A stretch of 64,000 bases of DNA from an uncultured Barnesiella sp. (GCA_944321085.1 CALUJY010000003.1:124001-188000); one strand, 5' to 3'; shown: positions 1 to 9,050, counted from the first letter of the stretch. Program-made: numbers and translations. Notes: a model not told the origin generated them from the letters alone.

Positions 1-508
1 GTGCTGTGGTGTCGATGCCCGGTGGACGTGTAGCGCCTGTGTTGACGTTGTGCCATCCGGCCAAACGGTTGTCGTTGTCGAAGAGAAGGTAGCGGCTGGT
101 AGGGCGTTCGCTTACGACGACTTGCGCCAGACAATCGGGACGAAATGTTGCCGTGAAATGGTCGAGCGACAGGTTGGAGAGGATGTCGACGTTGTGTAGC
201 AGTATGGGTTCGTCACCGGGGAATAGCGAGGCTGCGTGGCGTAGCCCGCCGCCGGTGTCGAGCAGCATATCGCTCTCGTCCGATATGTCGATGCGCATAT
301 TGTAGTCGTGGTTGGCAAGGAAGTCGACGATTTGCCCTGCGTGATGGTGTACGTTGACTACGGCATGGGTGCAGCCTGCGGCGTGCAGCTTCGTGAGCAG
401 ACGGTGCAATAAAGGAACGCCGCCCACGGGTACAAGGGCTTTGGGCCGGCGGTCGGTGAGCGGACGCAGACGGGTGCCTAATCCGGCGGCAAAAATCATG
501 GCTCTCAT
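1..508 (-). CDS. MurU-like sugar-1-phosphate nucleotidyltransferase, 3' end cut off by the window edge
   Basis: The reading frame starts at 508 ([19 protein letters not shown]) and is open to position 1, giving about 169 residues without a stop. The N-terminus is the nucleotide-binding signature of the NTP_transferase family ([12 protein letters not shown], then KALVPVGG, then [10 protein letters not shown] with the metal-binding Asp). The start ATG overlaps the stop of the upstream kinase gene as ATGA, so the two are translationally coupled. In Pseudomonas the pair AmgK (kinase) and MurU (MurNAc-1-P uridylyltransferase) recycles MurNAc to UDP-MurNAc. By analogy this is the uridylyltransferase step, but a mannose-1-P guanylyltransferase-like substrate cannot be excluded. 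Family assignment is firm; substrate is inference. Confidence 0.85.
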   Translation of the reverse strand, partial: MRAMIFAAGLGTRLRPLTDRRPKALVPVGGVPLLHRLLTKLHAAGCTHAVVNVHHHAGQIVDFLANHDYNMRIDISDESDMLLDTGGGLRHAASLFPGDEPILLHNVDILSNLSLDHFTATFRPDCLAQVVVSERPTSRYLLFDNDNRLAGWHNVNTGATRPPGIDTTA

Positions 509-1950
509 GGTGTGGTACGGGGTGGGTAGGTGTTTGTAATGTGTTGCTCGCGGTGTATAAGTCGCACTTCTATATCGGGATACTTTTCGTGCAGATGGCG
601 AGCTAATGCTTGCGCCGAATATACCGAGCGGTGTCGGCCTCCGGTACATCCGAATGCAGCTTGCAGATGCGTAAATCCTCGTTTCAGATATTTCTCAACG
701 GCAGCGTCTACCAAGGCGCAGGCGTGATTGATGAAGGGGAGTATCTCGCCATCGTCTTCGAGAAAACGTATCACGGCATCGTCCAGTCCTGTGAGGGTGG
801 TATATTGGGCATATCGTCCGGGGTTGTGTATGGCGCGGCAGTCGAAAACGAATCCGCCTCCGTTGCCGCTTTCGTCGTCGGGGATACCCATGCGGTATGA
901 GAAGCTGTACACGGTGACGCATAGTGTCGTGCGGGGTGTTGCAGGGGCAAAACGGGGCATGGACACCAGCTTGTCGAGTGTGGCTTTCAGGTAAGGGTAG
1001 TCGTCGGCAGCGCCGTCATGCAACTGTCGCCGCAGGCTCCCGATGGCTTGGCTTATGCTTTGCAGGAATAGCGACTTGCGTTCGTAATAGCCGCGGAATC
1101 CGTAGGCTCCCAAGACTTGCAAGGTGCGGAAGAGGACAAAGCGGGCAAGGTCGCGACGGAAAGCTGTGTTGTCGATGGCGATGCCTTTGGTTTGCAAGGC
1201 GGCAAGGTATTCGTTCAATAAGCGTTCGCGCAAGTCGTCGGGGTAGAGAGCGCGAGCCTGCCACAGGAACGAGGCAACGTCGTAGTGTATCGGTCCGCGA
1301 CGTCCACTCTGAAAGTCGATAAACCACGGTTTGCCATCTTTTGTCATGACGTTGCGGCTCTGGAAGTCGCGGTACATAAACCCGACCGGATGGGCTTCGA
1401 GCAACTGTCGTGACAACCGCTCGAAATCGTCTTGCAGACTGTTTTCGTCGTATTCCAAGCCCGATGCTTTGAGAAAGCAGTACTTGAAGTAGTTGAGGTC
1501 GAACATGATGGCACGTTCGTCGAATCGGCTCACCGGGTAGCACGTCGTATCGTAGTCGAGCCCCTTGTCGCCATCTATTTGCATGGCGGCAAGTTGTCTC
1601 ATCGTTTCGGCCAGCAGACGGTAAGCCTCATCGTCGTAGATTCCCGTGGTACGGCAGGTTGCCAAGCGGTCGTAGAGCGACAGGTCGCCCAAGTCGGTTT
1701 GTAAGTAAGCCATGCAGTCGTTGCTTACGGCTACAACTTGCGGTACGTTGAAACCTTTGGCAGCCAAGTGTCGCGACAGTGCAATGAAAGCGCGGTTTTC
1801 GTCGGCCGATGACCCCTGCACTCCTATCAACGTCCCGGTCGGCGACGTGAGCCTGTAATAGCGCCGTGGCGAGCCTGCGCCGGCAATAGGTTGCACGAGG
1901 GTCGCATCGTGCCCGGTGTATGACGAGTATAGTTGTTCTATGGTATTCAT
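505..1950 (-). CDS. Aminoglycoside-phosphotransferase-type sugar kinase fused to a RapZ C-terminal domain
   Basis: 481 residues from the ATG at 1950. Residues about 1-320 form an APH/choline-kinase fold: the catalytic loop YRDFQSRN (193-200, catalytic Asp195) and the metal-binding IDFQSG (Asp212) are intact. Residues about 342-470 match the C-terminal domain of RapZ ([28 protein letters not shown] at 434-442), the part that binds glucosamine-6-phosphate in E. coli. The P-loop domain of RapZ is absent. The frame extends upstream to 2064, but a promoter with -7 at 2000-2007 places the transcript start near 1994, so 1950 is preferred. It overlaps the MurU-like gene by 4 bp. Likely role: amino-sugar (MurNAc/GlcNAc) anomeric kinase in cell-wall recycling, with RapZ-C as possible sensor. 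Substrate is inferred. Confidence 0.85.
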   Translation of the reverse strand: MNTIEQLYSSYTGHDATLVQPIAGAGSPRRYYRLTSPTGTLIGVQGSSADENRAFIALSRHLAAKGFNVPQVVAVSNDCMAYLQTDLGDLSLYDRLATCRTTGIYDDEAYRLLAETMRQLAAMQIDGDKGLDYDTTCYPVSRFDERAIMFDLNYFKYCFLKASGLEYDENSLQDDFERLSRQLLEAHPVGFMYRDFQSRNVMTKDGKPWFIDFQSGRRGPIHYDVASFLWQARALYPDDLRERLLNEYLAALQTKGIAIDNTAFRRDLARFVLFRTLQVLGAYGFRGYYERKSLFLQSISQAIGSLRRQLHDGAADDYPYLKATLDKLVSMPRFAPATPRTTLCVTVYSFSYRMGIPDDESGNGGGFVFDCRAIHNPGRYAQYTTLTGLDDAVIRFLEDDGEILPFINHACALVDAAVEKYLKRGFTHLQAAFGCTGGRHRSVYSAQALARHLHEKYPDIEVRLIHREQHITNTYPPRTTP

Positions 1951-1999
1951 AGGTCGGTATGATATGCTGCCCATCATGGGGCGGCTGATTTTTGTTTTG

Positions 2000-2031
2000 C
2001 AAAAATAGTGAAAGGAGAGAGGCGAGGCAAA
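2000..2031 (-). promoter_or_regulatory. Promoter of kinase/RapZ-C gene
   Basis: On the minus strand TTTG (2031-2028) is followed after 20 bp by TATTTTTG (2007-2000), a full match to the Bacteroides TAnnTTTG box. It lies 50 bp upstream of the chosen start. The surrounding 50 bp recur upstream of the DUF1295 gene (see findings). Confidence 0.7.
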
Positions 2032-2203
2032 CGAAAACGAAGTTTTCAGATGAGAATAAGCCATGCTGCCCCTGTTTTTTGCAAAAAAAGCAAGAGCATA
2101 GCATTGATGTTTGCCCGATATGTATTCCCGAACCGAACCTTATTTATCGGAAGATACGGAATAATGTATATCGGGCGTTGGAAGTTGCCGTGTGGGTAGT
2201 TAC

Positions 2204-2251
2204 AAAAAACAGTGGACTCCGAAAGAGGTTGTGGGAACCTTCGGAGTCCAC
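2204..2251 (-). terminator. Intrinsic terminator of the C10 protease gene
   Basis: Inverted repeat with arms GTGGACTCCGAA and TTCGGAGTCCAC (2212-2223 / 2240-2251), extended inward by AGGTT/AACCT. On the minus strand it is followed by a run of six T (complement of 2205-2210). It lies 43 bp past the protease stop codon. Confidence 0.85.
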
Positions 2252-2293
2252 GAGTATTATTCTTTATGGGGCGTTTGTGCCCCGTGGACTGTT

Positions 2294-4696
2294 TTATCTT
2301 TTCAGTATACGTTCTACTTTGTTGCCGGTTTTGACGATGTAGATGCCCGGGGCGAGTGTCGACAGGTCGGGAGCAACCGCCCGCTGGTGCAGTACACGTA
2401 TTCCCATGAGGTTATATACCTCTATCTCTTGTATATCATTGTTGCCTTTTGTGTCGTTTAATCCCGAAGCCATTCCTATGGTGAAGACCATAACGTTGCT
2501 GATGCTGGCAGAATTCGATTGTAATTGATATAAATTCGATGACTGTATATAGTAGAGGGCTAATATATAGGTTTTCCCTATTTCGGCATTGACGAAGTTA
2601 GCGTTGAAGCTGACATTCTGCGTTTCGCCCGCACCGATAAATAAATCGGTGGCAAACGATGTGATACTTGTACCACCCTCTTCGGGGAAGACAAAAGCAT
2701 AGAGTTTGTCGCCATAGTATCCCGAGGTGCACTCTATTTGTGTCGAGAATCTTAAATCGTCGGCTATGATAGCACCTTCGTAATCCATGGTGATGGGCGA
2801 TACCAATGAGAGTGCTGTTGCTCCTGCCGGGGCTTCTTCGACGGTGATAGGCAGCGGGTCGCTTATGATGTAGTAGTCATAGTCGAAGACATATAGTTCG
2901 TAGTCGCCGGCTGTTTCGGGAGCCGTCAGCTTGAAGGATATGTCGGTCGAGCCTCCGTTTATGATGTTCACCAGCACGGCATTCGATATGGTTTCTATGT
3001 TCAACGAACCTGCCTGTACTGTGGCTACATATATGTCGTTATAGTATTCGTCGCCGCTGTTTGTAATTGTGACATCGGCTATGAATGTTTTCCCGGTGTA
3101 GAGAGGAGTACTGACCGCAGCGGTTGCATTTAACTCCGGAGTTGCTGTTGACGAGTTGGAGAAAATGATGCTGTTTGTTCCCTCGACAGTTGCAATAAGG
3201 TAGCGTTGGGGCGATTGTATGGGGGTAGGTATTTCGTACCATATACCTGTACTGTTGTCTCGGCAGGCGGGATATACTTTGTATGTGCCTTCTGCTGTGG
3301 GGAAGTCGGTCAGTTTCATGCTGAATCGGTTATACCCATACGTCGGTGGCAGTTGATTAGTATAAGAGGCAGCTTCTATGTAGGTCTCTGTACCCTCTGC
3401 GTCGACGATTTTCAGTCCCAAAGTAATGTTGACGGTCGTGATACCTTCGTTGAAGAAATTACCGCTAAATGTTACTGTTGTATTGCGTGTTGCGTTGTTG
3501 GTGTCGATGGTGAAATTGTCAGAACAGAGCATCATCATTCTCGGTACGGAGCCGGCTTCGGCTTTACGTATAAATGTTGCGGCTTCTTGTCCGTAGTTGT
3601 AGCCGGCATCACTGCCGCCCGAGCCCTGCATGTCGGGGTCGAGGGCTGTCAATAGAAAGTAGCCGTTGCTCAAGCCGCTCCATCCCCAATTGATGTGGAA
3701 ATAGCCGTTGTTGTAGCCGTCGCATACAAAGGCGTGTCCTGCCGAACTGTTTTGGCCTCCGTAATATACCGGGTAACCGGCTGCAAGGCTGGCATAGATA
3801 GAGTCTTGCCACTCTTCGAGCCCGTAGTAGTTGCGTTGTATCAGCGCGGCGCTGACGTCGTAGCCGAAATACTCTACAAGGCCTTGTAAACTAGTTAGTG
3901 AGATGGCTCCGCTCGAGATAGGCGAATAGCTCATTTCCGAAGCGATACCGATATCAGACATGAGTTGTGCCACGGCATTGCGCGACTCTTCGCTGCTCGA
4001 ACTGTTGTAGATGTCGGTCATAGCATCCCAATTATATATGCTTTGGCTGAAATCGGCCGACAGTGTACCAAGGTCTTCGCCGTTGAAAGTCCATTTATAC
4101 GAATGAGAACCGCTGCCCTGTACCGGCCATTTGTGGTAATACATGATTTGTGCCCAAGCGGTGGCTACACAGCCCGTGAGGCATTGCATACCGCTGTACG
4201 AGGGTAGTGTCGTGCCGTTGTATATGGGGCATTGCAGGTTGTAGGGTTCGGTCTGGTCCCATCGCGACGTGATAAGCGGAGCTATCGGGGCATATACGGG
4301 CAGTTCGGCACTTATGCGATTGCGATTGGTTCTCGTCGATGTCTCGGCATAAGATAGTTGGCGTTCATACTCGCCGAGCCACCATCGCATGGCGTCGGGC
4401 ATGGCATTGGGGTCGAATGTGCCTTCGAAAGCATATCCCAGTACGTTGTTGGATGCACGGTCGTCGGCAGCCACGATGACATATCCGTTGTTAGTGCCAC
4501 GGGTGAAGGCATAGTAGCCATCCGAAGCCTCTGCCAAGCGTAAGGGGGTATCTGTTGCGGGGGCATTCTGACGGCCTGTTTCACTATTGAAAAACTCGCT
4601 TGCTATGACGAGCGCTTCTTCGTTGTTTATTCTGTCGGCATACATTTCACCTGCAAACAGAAACAATAAAACGATGAGATGTAATGTCTTTTTCAT
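2294..4696 (-). CDS. Secreted C10-family (streptopain-like) cysteine protease with T9SS-type sorting tail
   Basis: 800 residues. A signal peptide (1-20, ending MYA) is followed by a Spi-like inhibitory propeptide (about 21-115) and the C10 catalytic domain. The nucleophile is Cys176 in CLTGCVATAWAQ and the catalytic His is 321 in SAGHAFVCDGY; INWGWSG supplies the conserved Trp region. Residues about 390-720 are beta-sandwich modules. The last about 65 residues (EVYNLMGIRVL, LAPGIYIVK) are a type A T9SS C-terminal sorting domain. The family includes SpeB of Streptococcus and interpain/periodontain of oral Bacteroidales. Predicted to be exported by the Sec system, then T9SS, and matured by propeptide removal. 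Monocistronic between its own terminator and a separate upstream region. Confidence 0.93.
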   Translation of the reverse strand: MKKTLHLIVLLFLFAGEMYADRINNEEALVIASEFFNSETGRQNAPATDTPLRLAEASDGYYAFTRGTNNGYVIVAADDRASNNVLGYAFEGTFDPNAMPDAMRWWLGEYERQLSYAETSTRTNRNRISAELPVYAPIAPLITSRWDQTEPYNLQCPIYNGTTLPSYSGMQCLTGCVATAWAQIMYYHKWPVQGSGSHSYKWTFNGEDLGTLSADFSQSIYNWDAMTDIYNSSSSEESRNAVAQLMSDIGIASEMSYSPISSGAISLTSLQGLVEYFGYDVSAALIQRNYYGLEEWQDSIYASLAAGYPVYYGGQNSSAGHAFVCDGYNNGYFHINWGWSGLSNGYFLLTALDPDMQGSGGSDAGYNYGQEAATFIRKAEAGSVPRMMMLCSDNFTIDTNNATRNTTVTFSGNFFNEGITTVNITLGLKIVDAEGTETYIEAASYTNQLPPTYGYNRFSMKLTDFPTAEGTYKVYPACRDNSTGIWYEIPTPIQSPQRYLIATVEGTNSIIFSNSSTATPELNATAAVSTPLYTGKTFIADVTITNSGDEYYNDIYVATVQAGSLNIETISNAVLVNIINGGSTDISFKLTAPETAGDYELYVFDYDYYIISDPLPITVEEAPAGATALSLVSPITMDYEGAIIADDLRFSTQIECTSGYYGDKLYAFVFPEEGGTSITSFATDLFIGAGETQNVSFNANFVNAEIGKTYILALYYIQSSNLYQLQSNSASISNVMVFTIGMASGLNDTKGNNDIQEIEVYNLMGIRVLHQRAVAPDLSTLAPGIYIVKTGNKVERILKR

Positions 4697-4729
4697 AATC
4701 TATCTGATTTTGTTTAATAATATATTCAA

Positions 4730-4737
4730 CAAATATA
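4730..4737 (-). promoter_or_regulatory. Possible -7 box of the C10 protease gene
   Basis: TATATTTG on the minus strand, 33 bp before the start codon. A good -33 TTG at 19-20 bp is not visible, so support comes from the -7 match and position only. Confidence 0.4.
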
Positions 4738-4857
4738 TAACTTTTTTAAACTCGTTACATGTTCTGCCGCTGAATTAATAAATATTAATAAGATAAAAAT
4801 CTTTGTCGGTTAGAACTGTGATCTAAGTCGATGTTGGCAGGAAAAACAATGCGAAAC

Positions 4858-4891
4858 AAAAAAAGCGTAACGGGCTTAGCCCATTACGCTT
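4858..4891 (-). terminator. Intrinsic terminator of the PCMD protein gene
   Basis: AAGCGTAA and GGGC pair with GCCC and TTACGCTT around a TTA loop with one mismatch (4863-4891). On the minus strand it runs into seven T (complement of 4858-4864). It lies 25 bp past the stop at 4916. Confidence 0.85.
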
Positions 4892-4915
4892 GCTTATTGT
4901 CAAACGGCAATTGGT

Positions 4916-7459
4916 TTATTTCACTACCACCAATGTGCCTTTGTCGGCTGTGCTTACTACATAAGTACCGGCTTTGACAGGTATAAGAGTGCGATGTCCT
5001 GTCGCAAATATGCTTTTTACTTGTGTTCCGTTTAGCAGATATATCGATACCTTGCCTTCGTAGTCGTTTATCACAATGTTGCCGTTAGTTGCATATATGC
5101 TTGTATGATGGGTATTGATACCATCTATACCGCTCGAAATGTTGATGTCTATCTCCGACAGTGCATCGGCTGCGTCGCCGTTGTAGGCTATCATCGTAGC
5201 AAAGGGTGCAATTACGGGCGATGCCGATTGTATATACTTCGTACCATCGCTGTTCAGTACATAGTATGTCGTGGCATTGGTAAGGTCGGTAGCGGGGCAG
5301 CTTATCAGTGACGGGTTGCCTATCAGAGTGTAAGTGCCCAGTTGTGCAGCCTCGCTGTTCTCGGTGTTATTCCATCCAGCGGTAGAGGTGAATGATAGCT
5401 TGCTGGGCGTGACAGTTGCCTCTGGGCTGATGCCTATAATACCGGTTGAAGCCGTTTCGGCATCGGTAGTGACAAATTCGTTGCCGCTTAGTGTTGCCCA
5501 CTCGATATGGTTGGCGAGAGTTGTGCTCTCTCCTTCGGCCGTGAAGGCTTCACGGTTTGCCGTGGCAAAGGGAAGCGATATATCGTTCCATTTCTTGCCG
5601 GTAGTAAGGTCGAGATGGTATATTATGTTGCCTGTAACACTCTCTACTCCCTTTATCTCCTTATTGCCTGTGATATCGAGATTGCCCTCTATGGAAGCGG
5701 GCAGCTCAATGCCGGCAAATGAGGCATCACTGTCGAGGATAGAGTAGAAATTGTGGCGACCCTCTTTCGATACGATGAGTTTCACGGAGTAGCCGTTGAT
5801 TTCGACCGATACGACCGACTCGGCATCCTCCTTGGTGTATGTTACAAGGGGTGTTGCCGTGGTGGCAAAGGTGGCGGCATCGCCTGTGTAGTTGAAAGTC
5901 TCTTTGTCGAATCCTGTGAGAGTCGAGCCGTTTACGGCTACATCGGTGAGACGTAAGCCTTCTACAATGGCGGCACCGTCAAATGTTACGTTTATGGGGG
6001 TTGCCGTGCCCGATGCGCGGTCGGTGTACCACAGTACGTTTATTGTCATAAGCATATTGCCATCGGCATCTTCGTTGCCGGTTACGGTCACATCGCAGTC
6101 GAGTGTTATAAAGTCGTTACCGAGTACGAGGTTCTCGGCGCTGCCGCTATAAGTTTTCGACCCGTTGTTTTCGCTGATAGCGACGTCGGGTACTACGATG
6201 TCGCCGATAGAGAGACCCATGAAGGTGAAGTTACGCAGTGCAAAGTCGCAAGTTGTTTCTGACGTGGGGATTATCTCTACGATATTGTAAGTATGAGATG
6301 TTTCCATTCCCAAAGCATCGAGGTTTATCGTCAGCAAGCCGTTGTAGTAGAAGACTACGGGCGTTTCGTATTGCACGGTGTATGTGTGCGAGGTGTTACC
6401 CTCGGCATCTTCTCCGACGTTCGTCACGGTGATGGTCACGGTTTGTGCAACGGGGTCGCACTCGATTTGTGTAGTGGCGTTTTTGCCATCGGGGACGGCT
6501 GTGATTTGCGAAGCATCGGTGGGACATGTGCCTGTTACAACGTAGTTATATGTGTCCTTGTCGAAACCGGTCAAGGGAACTCCGTCGATGCTGAGGCTTT
6601 CTAATTGCGAGTAGTAGAGAAATTTCACGTTGTCGGCTTCGAGTATGTTGTTGGGTATGATATTCGAGCGAGTCCAATAGTCGGCCGACGATAGTATGAC
6701 GTTCATCTTCTTGGGTAGTTCCGAGAGGTTCTCTTCTATATATTGAAGAGGTACGGTAATTTCAGTCCATTCGTTTATGGAGCCGGTAATTTCGTAGTCG
6801 CACGAGGCTATGAGTTTGCCGCTTTGCGTGGGGGTCACTTTGCCCATGATGGCGCGGTCTACGTCTTCGAGTTCTACCGTAGCACTTTCGGTATAGCCAG
6901 TCGACGAGCTACCTGTAATAGCCGAGCGTACGCCCGATTTGTAGGTGCCGTTCCATAGGTAGACTATGATGTGGGCATTCTCGGCACCGGCACTATTGTC
7001 GCGTTTGAAGTAGCCGGTGATGGCATCGGGGCGATAGGTAAACTCCATGCCGCCGTATGCACCACCATCGCCCATGGCAATAGCAGCTGCGTTCAGCTTT
7101 GACATGTCGGCAAAAATCCAAGGAGTAGCAAAAGTGATGAAAGCAGGAGCAGGTGCTGCCAATGTTGCAAATCCCGGTTTCTGATTGGTAAGTTTTACGC
7201 TGGTACTACCATCAATGCCTGTCCCCTTTGTTACAAAGCCGTCGAATGAGAGAAATTGCTTTACATTGCTGCCATTCCACTCGGCCAGCTCTATACCCGG
7301 GCGCGTAAACGAAGTAGATGATGCCGTTTGCCATGTTTCACCACAAGTCGTTTTCCAATCCTCAAACCCTACATTGGGTAACTGCTGAGCAGTACTATAC
7401 ATAACACCTAAACACAATAAGGCTCCCGTAGAGCCTAACAAATTAAAAACCTTTTTCAT
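4916..7459 (-). CDS. Secreted PCMD / calycin-like surface protein with T9SS-type tail
   Basis: 847 residues from the ATG at 7459, chosen because a signal peptide (MKKVFNLLGSTGALLCLG, cleavage near STA-QQ) begins there; the frame upstream of it is not protein-like. Domains: PCMD (putative carbohydrate metabolism domain, about 27-285, NVGFEDWKT), a cadherin-like repeat (LSIDGVPLTGFDKDTYNY, about 286-365), a calycin-like beta-barrel (about 370-495), a second cadherin-like repeat (LTDVAVNGSTLTGFDKETFN, about 502-580), and a C-terminal sorting domain with NGNIVINDYEGKVSIYLLNG and VKAGTYVVS. Likely an outer-surface protein involved in glycan binding; no catalytic residues are recognisable. It is monocistronic. 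Confidence 0.85.
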   Translation of the reverse strand: MKKVFNLLGSTGALLCLGVMYSTAQQLPNVGFEDWKTTCGETWQTASSTSFTRPGIELAEWNGSNVKQFLSFDGFVTKGTGIDGSTSVKLTNQKPGFATLAAPAPAFITFATPWIFADMSKLNAAAIAMGDGGAYGGMEFTYRPDAITGYFKRDNSAGAENAHIIVYLWNGTYKSGVRSAITGSSSTGYTESATVELEDVDRAIMGKVTPTQSGKLIASCDYEITGSINEWTEITVPLQYIEENLSELPKKMNVILSSADYWTRSNIIPNNILEADNVKFLYYSQLESLSIDGVPLTGFDKDTYNYVVTGTCPTDASQITAVPDGKNATTQIECDPVAQTVTITVTNVGEDAEGNTSHTYTVQYETPVVFYYNGLLTINLDALGMETSHTYNIVEIIPTSETTCDFALRNFTFMGLSIGDIVVPDVAISENNGSKTYSGSAENLVLGNDFITLDCDVTVTGNEDADGNMLMTINVLWYTDRASGTATPINVTFDGAAIVEGLRLTDVAVNGSTLTGFDKETFNYTGDAATFATTATPLVTYTKEDAESVVSVEINGYSVKLIVSKEGRHNFYSILDSDASFAGIELPASIEGNLDITGNKEIKGVESVTGNIIYHLDLTTGKKWNDISLPFATANREAFTAEGESTTLANHIEWATLSGNEFVTTDAETASTGIIGISPEATVTPSKLSFTSTAGWNNTENSEAAQLGTYTLIGNPSLISCPATDLTNATTYYVLNSDGTKYIQSASPVIAPFATMIAYNGDAADALSEIDINISSGIDGINTHHTSIYATNGNIVINDYEGKVSIYLLNGTQVKSIFATGHRTLIPVKAGTYVVSTADKGTLVVVK

Positions 7460-7681
7460 ATTATTGATGTTAAAAACGCCGTAAATATAGCTTATTCCAA
7501 ATGATACAGCCCGCATAGAAGTCTTAAATTTAACACAAGTTAGTGTATCAGTTGTGTAATATTTATTTCTTAAATTCATCTTGCAATCTTTCCTATCGTG
7601 TTGTATAATCTCGTAATCTATTTATTTACAGAGATATATAAATTATGTATGTTCTTTTGGCATAATTTGGACGCAAAAAAC
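7460..7681. other. Intergenic region upstream of the PCMD gene and SRP RNA
   Basis: AT-rich spacer separating two divergent units. I see no convincing gene in it. A clear minus-strand -7 box for the PCMD gene is not evident: the closest motif is off by one base. Confidence 0.6.
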
Positions 7682-7711
7682 TTGCGGAAAGCAAAAAAAG
7701 AAGTACCTTTG
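7682..7711 (+). promoter_or_regulatory. Promoter of SRP RNA / tRNA-Thr
   Basis: TTG at 7682-7684, a 19-bp spacer, then TACCTTTG at 7704-7711. Initiation about 6 bp downstream coincides with the first base of the SRP RNA terminal stem (7717), which is strong mutual support. Confidence 0.85.
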
Positions 7712-7716
7712 CGCCC

Positions 7717-7812
7717 GGGTAAGTCCTACACGACCAGCTCCCTGTGAATCCCCCAGGGCTTGACCGCAGCAAGGGTAATAGGTTGTAGCGGTGCGATGTA
7801 GCCAGCTTACCC
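7717..7812 (+). ncRNA. ffs: Signal recognition particle RNA (small bacterial type)
   Basis: About 96 nt closed by GGGTAAG (7717-7723) pairing with CTTACCC (7806-7812). The SRP domain IV asymmetric loop is present as CCCCCAGGGC on the 5' side and CGCAGCAAGGGTAA on the 3' side. The 3' part (GCGATGTAGCCAGCTTACCC) parallels the E. coli 4.5S RNA 3' region (GGGATGTAGCTGGCAGG). The RNA partners with Ffh in co-translational membrane targeting. The apical loop reads TTGA rather than the usual GNRA-type tetraloop. It is transcribed just ahead of tRNA-Thr with a 4-nt gap. Confidence 0.88.
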
Positions 7813-7816
7813 ATCC

Positions 7817-7890
7817 GCCGATATAGCTCAGTTGGCCAGAGCACGTGATTTGTAATCTCGGGGTCGTGGGTTCGAATCCCTCTATCGGCT
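7817..7890 (+). tRNA. tRNA-Thr (anticodon UGU)
   Basis: 74 nt. The acceptor stem is GCCGATA/TATCGGC, the D-arm is GCTC...GAGC, the anticodon loop is TTTGTAA with anticodon TGT, and the T-arm is GTGGGTTCGAATCCCTC. G1-C72 and C2-G71 agree with threonine identity. CCA is not encoded. It follows the SRP RNA after 4 nt and precedes a terminator, so the two RNAs probably share a precursor. Confidence 0.95.
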
Positions 7891-7913
7891 CTTCTACACA
7901 GTTTGAATCGTTG

Positions 7914-7946
7914 AGTGCTGCCTCGAAAATCGGGGTAGCACTTTTT
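7914..7946 (+). terminator. Terminator of the SRP RNA/tRNA-Thr unit
   Basis: Stem AGTGCT...AGCACT (7914-7919 / 7937-7942) with an inner CC-CGA/TCG-GG extension and an AAA loop, followed by TTTTT. Confidence 0.85.
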
Positions 7947-8054
7947 GTATGTTGTTTTTTTGATTATTCGTTTTTCGCGGCCTTAGCTTCTATTATATCT
8001 TTTGATAAGGAAGAATGCGGCTCGGCATAGCCCAACTGAAAACTTCGTTTTCGC

Positions 8055-8085
8055 TTGGCTCTGCTCTCACCTTTCACTATCTTTG
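8055..8085 (+). promoter_or_regulatory. Promoter of the DUF1295 gene
   Basis: TTG at 8055-8057, a 20-bp spacer and TATCTTTG at 8078-8085. It lies inside the 50-bp cassette (8036-8085) also found at 2000-2049. Confidence 0.75.
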
Positions 8086-8107
8086 TAAACAGTAAAAAAG
8101 ATGTGAT

Positions 8108-8911
8108 ATGGTTTTTCCCGATGGTATTTGGATATTGGCATTGACTTCGCTTATAGTCAGTGCATTGGGGTGGAAAAAGTTTCTCTACTTCATTTCTCTC
8201 GGATATGGTTTTTCAATCGCGGCCATGGGGTTGGTTATGGTGGCGATGTATAGGACAAGTCTTACGCCACATATGTTGTTGCTCGCTTTGTTGCTGATAG
8301 CCTATGGCTGCCGTTTGGGTGGATTCTTGCTGCATCGCGAGTTGCGTAGTACGTCGTATCGCAAGGAGTTGCCTTCGTTGACAAAGAGTTCGCACGAGAT
8401 GGGTGCGGGTGTGAAATTCGCTGTTTGGATTTCGGTGGTAGTGTTGTATGTGTGCCAAGTGTCGCCCGTCTTTTATCGTTTGGACAATGCGACAGTAGGG
8501 GCAGAAGTGTGGGCTTATGTCGGTGCCGGCATTATGTTGTTGGCCTTGATACTCGAAGCGGTGGCCGACTATCAGAAATCGGCAGCCAAGAAATTGCGTC
8601 CCGACCGCTTTTGCGATACGGGGCTTTACCGTATAGTTCGTTGCCCCAACTATTTCGCCGAGATACTCTTCTGGACAGGATGTTTCGTATCGGGTGTCGG
8701 TGCGCTGACGGGGTGGCAGTGGGCTGTTGCTGTTGTCGGGTATGTTTGTATCGTATATATTATGTTCGGAGGTGCCCGGCGGCTCGAAATACGCCAAAAC
8801 AAACGTTATGGCACTGATCCCGAATACCGGGCGTATGTAGGTCGCGTGCCTATCATCGTTCCGCTTGTGCCGCTCTATACGGTAGAGAAATATACTTTTC
8901 TGAAAGGGTAA
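8108..8911 (+). CDS. DUF1295 / steroid 5-alpha-reductase-like membrane protein
   Basis: 267 residues with about six or seven hydrophobic segments. The C-terminal half has the motif order of the DUF1295/ICMT fold: DRFCDTGLYRIVRCPNYFAE, then LFWTGCFVSG, then a final RLEIRQNKRYGTDPEYRAYV with the conserved Arg and Tyr. Members are inner-membrane proteins related to isoprenylcysteine methyltransferases and steroid reductases; the reaction here is unknown. It sits alone behind its own promoter. The annotated ATG (8108) is 22 bp after the -7 box. Confidence 0.88.
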   Translation: MVFPDGIWILALTSLIVSALGWKKFLYFISLGYGFSIAAMGLVMVAMYRTSLTPHMLLLALLLIAYGCRLGGFLLHRELRSTSYRKELPSLTKSSHEMGAGVKFAVWISVVVLYVCQVSPVFYRLDNATVGAEVWAYVGAGIMLLALILEAVADYQKSAAKKLRPDRFCDTGLYRIVRCPNYFAEILFWTGCFVSGVGALTGWQWAVAVVGYVCIVYIMFGGARRLEIRQNKRYGTDPEYRAYVGRVPIIVPLVPLYTVEKYTFLKG

Positions 8912-9050
8912 GGCATGTGTTGCTTCCTGTCTGAAAACAGGTTGCAGCGAAGACCGAGTTACCCGAAAGGCTCTTGTGCTGTTGTTGGTAGGCGATGAGG
9001 CAAGACGGCCGACAGCGAAATATTTTTTGCAGAATTTGTTGCCCCGGGTA

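Noticed and set aside
8926..8941. Hairpin CCTGT/ACAGG after the DUF1295 gene as a terminator
   Set aside because: Only 5 bp of stem and no T-run; too weak to call.
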